A DNA stretch of 64,000 bases from assembly GCF_046630445.1 (NCBI RefSeq), contig NC_092341.1, positions 290,946,501-291,010,500 of the forward strand, in the 5' to 3' direction. A model generated the notes under the pieces. The model searched no databases, was not told the origin of the DNA, and worked only from the letters and a program-made list of their open reading frames with translations. The first letter of the stretch is position 1, and each line of letters opens with the position of its first letter. Of the stretch, positions 61,765 to 64,000 are shown in pieces. The translations under genes were made by a program, and so were the position numbers. Source of the DNA: Rutidosis leptorrhynchoides (Eukaryota > Streptophyta > Magnoliopsida > Asterales > Asteraceae).

Positions 61765-63531
61765 TGATAATGCTAAAAAGGAACATATTATTAGTATCAA
61801 TATCCTTCCAATATGTAAAGCTTTTAGTTGCAATTGTTCTATTTTTATGTAATATTCGTTTAAATAAATAAGTGCGAAGACAAAAGAAGAAAACGACGAT
61901 TTGAAGAAGCAAATGACCAAAGCTCAAATGTACAAGATATAATTCAAGTGGTTCAATTTATTGATGAGAAACGTCTCAAAATTACAAGAGTACGAGTCGC
62001 AAAATGCAAAGTACAAGATATTAAATTATACGAAAGGACGTTCGAAAAACCGGAACCGGGACCTAAGCCAACTATCAACGCGCGACGCAACGGAGCTAAA
62101 ATTACAAGTCAACTATGCACAAGAATATAATATAATATTTAAATAATTATATAAATTATTTATATATTATATATTATATTAAATAACGTCGACAAACTAG
62201 CAAACAAAAAATATGTTAGCTGGATCTGACGGCCATGCGATCGCATGGGAAATAGGCATAAAATCCATGCGAGTGCATGAGCCCATGCGAGTGCATGAGA
62301 TTTGCACTAAAATCTCATGCGATCGCATGAGTTACTGTAGCATGCCAAGTATTATAAAAAGGCAGTTTGCTCGACGTTTTAATTGTACAAAAAATCAATC
62401 TCTCTTCTCTATGCAATATATTTATATTATAATTATAATTTTAATTTAAGATTAATAATAACTTATGGTTTAGTTGGGTTATTGTAAGAAATGTTTTATG
62501 GGTTTTAAAGTCGGAACTCTGTCCGGGTAACGCTACGCAATTAATCACCACTGTAAGCTATGTTCTTCCTTTTTAAATTAATGTCTCGTAACTAAGTTAT
62601 TATTATGCTTATTTGAGCCGAAGTAATCGTGATGTTGGACTAAAATATTAAGACGGGGTTATTGGATTTTGTACCATAATTAAGGTTTGGACAAAAGACA
62701 GACACTTGTGGACATTGGACTATTGACTATTAATAGGTAGGGGGTATTGTCTAATTGAACGACAACTCATTAGAACCTGTCGAACCTATCTTCAAATTAG
62801 TTAAACTAATAATTATTAAATTGATTACGAATGTCCTATTTAGTGACGTTTATACGACATCTTTTATGATTATTTAATTAATTATTCGGGTTGGGTAATT
62901 GATTATTCATTCTGATCAAGTAGGTAAATTAATATTCATATCTCATTAAACAGGGGTGGATTACATACAAGGATAATTGGTGTAATTGTTAACAAAGTAA
63001 TAAAACCTTGGATTACACGCAGTCGATAACCTAGTGTAATCATTAAACAAAGTATTAAAACCTTGTTACAGTTCGAATCCCTAATTAGTTGGAATATTTG
63101 ACTTCGAAAATAAGGTTAATTTAACGAGCATTTTATAATTATGACCGATGGACTATTATGGACAAAAACCAAATAGGTATCAAATAAACCAGGACAAAGG
63201 ACAATTAACCCGGGTAACAATTAATTAAAATCAAAACGTCAAACATCATGGTTACGGAAGTTTAAATAATGCATAATTGTTTTATTTCATATTTCATCGT
63301 ACCTTTATTTACTGTCATTTTAATTACTGCAATTTACTTTATCGCAATTTAAATTCTGTCATTTTTATTATCGTCATTTATCTTTACGCTTAAAATATAA
63401 AGTCGACAAACCGGTCATTAAAAGGTAAAAACCCCCTTTTATAATAATATTACTATATATAATTATATATATTTTATATAAATATAGTTGTTAAAAATAT
63501 AGAGTTAAACTCAGCTAGCTCCCTGTGGAAC
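61765..63531 (+). repeat. E-family LTR 1, interrupted at 63531
   Basis: Starts TGATAATGCT. About 470 bp from its start match 63532-64000. It contains four palindrome-type sites (CCATGCGATCGCATGG 62233-62248; variants CATGCGAGTGCATG at 62266-62279 and 62284-62297; CTCATGCGATCGCATGAG 62314-62331) and TATAAAAA at 62353-62360, which fixes the plus orientation. It shares GTCGACAAAC, GCTGGATC and CCGGAACCGGGAC segments with the D LTR. No ORF of note. Its end is not seen, because a second E copy begins at 63532. Confidence 0.65.
62233..62360 (+). promoter_or_regulatory. E-family promoter module: palindromes plus TATA box
   Basis: Two perfect CATGCGATCGCATG palindromes and two variants with GAGTGC cores precede TATAAAAA by 20-120 bp, the same arrangement as in the D LTRs. 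A captured ACTGTAGCATG follows, similar to the ACTGTAGCA repeats in the D solo LTR. Confidence 0.55.
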
Positions 63532-64000
63532 TGATAGTGCTCCAAATGAACATATATTTAGTAGCAATATCCTCCCAATATGTAAATTATTTAGTTGTAA
63601 TTGTCCTATTTTAAGTTGTAATCATTTATATTAAATAAGTGCGAAGACAAAAGGCGAAAACGACGATTTGAAGACGCAAATGACCAAAAAGCTCAAATGT
63701 ACAAGATACAATCCAAGTGGTTCAATTTATTGATAAGAAACGTCTAAAAATAACAAAAGTAGAAGTTGCGGAACGCAAAGTACAAGATATTAAATTATAC
63801 GAAAGGACGTTCGAAAATCCGGAACCGGGACATGAGTCTACTCTCAACGCGCGACGCAACGGTGCAAAAATTACAAGTCAACTATGCACATAAATAAAAT
63901 ATAATATTTAAATAATTCTTAAAATTATTTATATATTATATTATTATTTAATTACGTCGACAAGCTAAGATCCAAAAAATTGTGAGCTGAAAAATCAAAC
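63532..64000 (+). repeat. E-family LTR 2, start only
   Basis: Starts TGATAGTGCT and aligns to the first 470 bp of the copy at 61765 with moderate divergence. It runs off the window. Confidence 0.65.

Overview
This window is plant nuclear DNA made almost entirely of transposable elements. I see no intact conserved host gene, rRNA, tRNA or CRISPR array. The repertoire is that of an angiosperm: Tekay/Del-type Ty3-gypsy chromoviruses with LTRs of about 3 kb and an initiator-Met-tRNA primer site, an L1-type LINE with a plant zf-RVT domain, a BED-finger hAT element, Helitron-like ends and a SINE ending in TTG repeats. The repeat style reminds me of Asteraceae, but that is a memory-based guess that I could not test.

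Layout. 1-11719: minus-strand Tekay-type element A, cut by the window edge. 11720-13105: 5' part of an L1 ORF2 (endonuclease). 13106-26498: plus-strand Tekay element B, inserted in the LINE with a perfect 5-bp duplication (CGTGA). 26504-29012: remainder of the LINE (reverse transcriptase, zf-RVT, poly-A). 29013-32606: AT-rich intergenic DNA with microsatellites, tandem duplications and two Helitron-like 3' ends. 32612-38314: solo LTR of the A/B family (TSD CCTCC), itself holding a solo LTR of a second family, called D here (33483-35707). 38315-41794: short repeats, a MITE, a SINE-like retroposon with an 18-bp TSD and a Helitron-like end. 41803-45058: hAT element with TIRs and an exact 8-bp TSD (CCTAAAAT) and a damaged, intron-containing transposase. 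45210-61291: tandem array LTR-internal-LTR-internal-LTR of the D family, which lacks gag-pol. 61292-64000: a minisatellite and LTRs of a third family, called E, one inserted in another.

Most notable. Elements A and B carry two extra sense ORFs between the 5' LTR and gag: a highly acidic 204-aa protein and an F-box protein of about 226 aa with a Sel1/TPR-like tail. A Ty3-gypsy element encoding a predicted SCF ubiquitin-ligase adaptor is the best candidate here for an undescribed system. The gag-pol genes of both elements are broken (three nonsense codons each, mostly C-to-T type), while three of the four accessory ORFs are open. The D family carries a coiled-coil/Pro-Thr-Ser-rich ORF, an antisense 57-codon ORF predicted to be hydrophobic with a TATA-like box ahead of it, and a pair of perfect palindromes (core CATGCGATCGCATG) just upstream of the LTR TATA box. 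The same palindrome module occurs in the diverged D solo LTR and in family E.

Limits: domain calls come from motifs read by eye. Clade names, TATA boxes and termini are inferences, and no alignment or database search was run.
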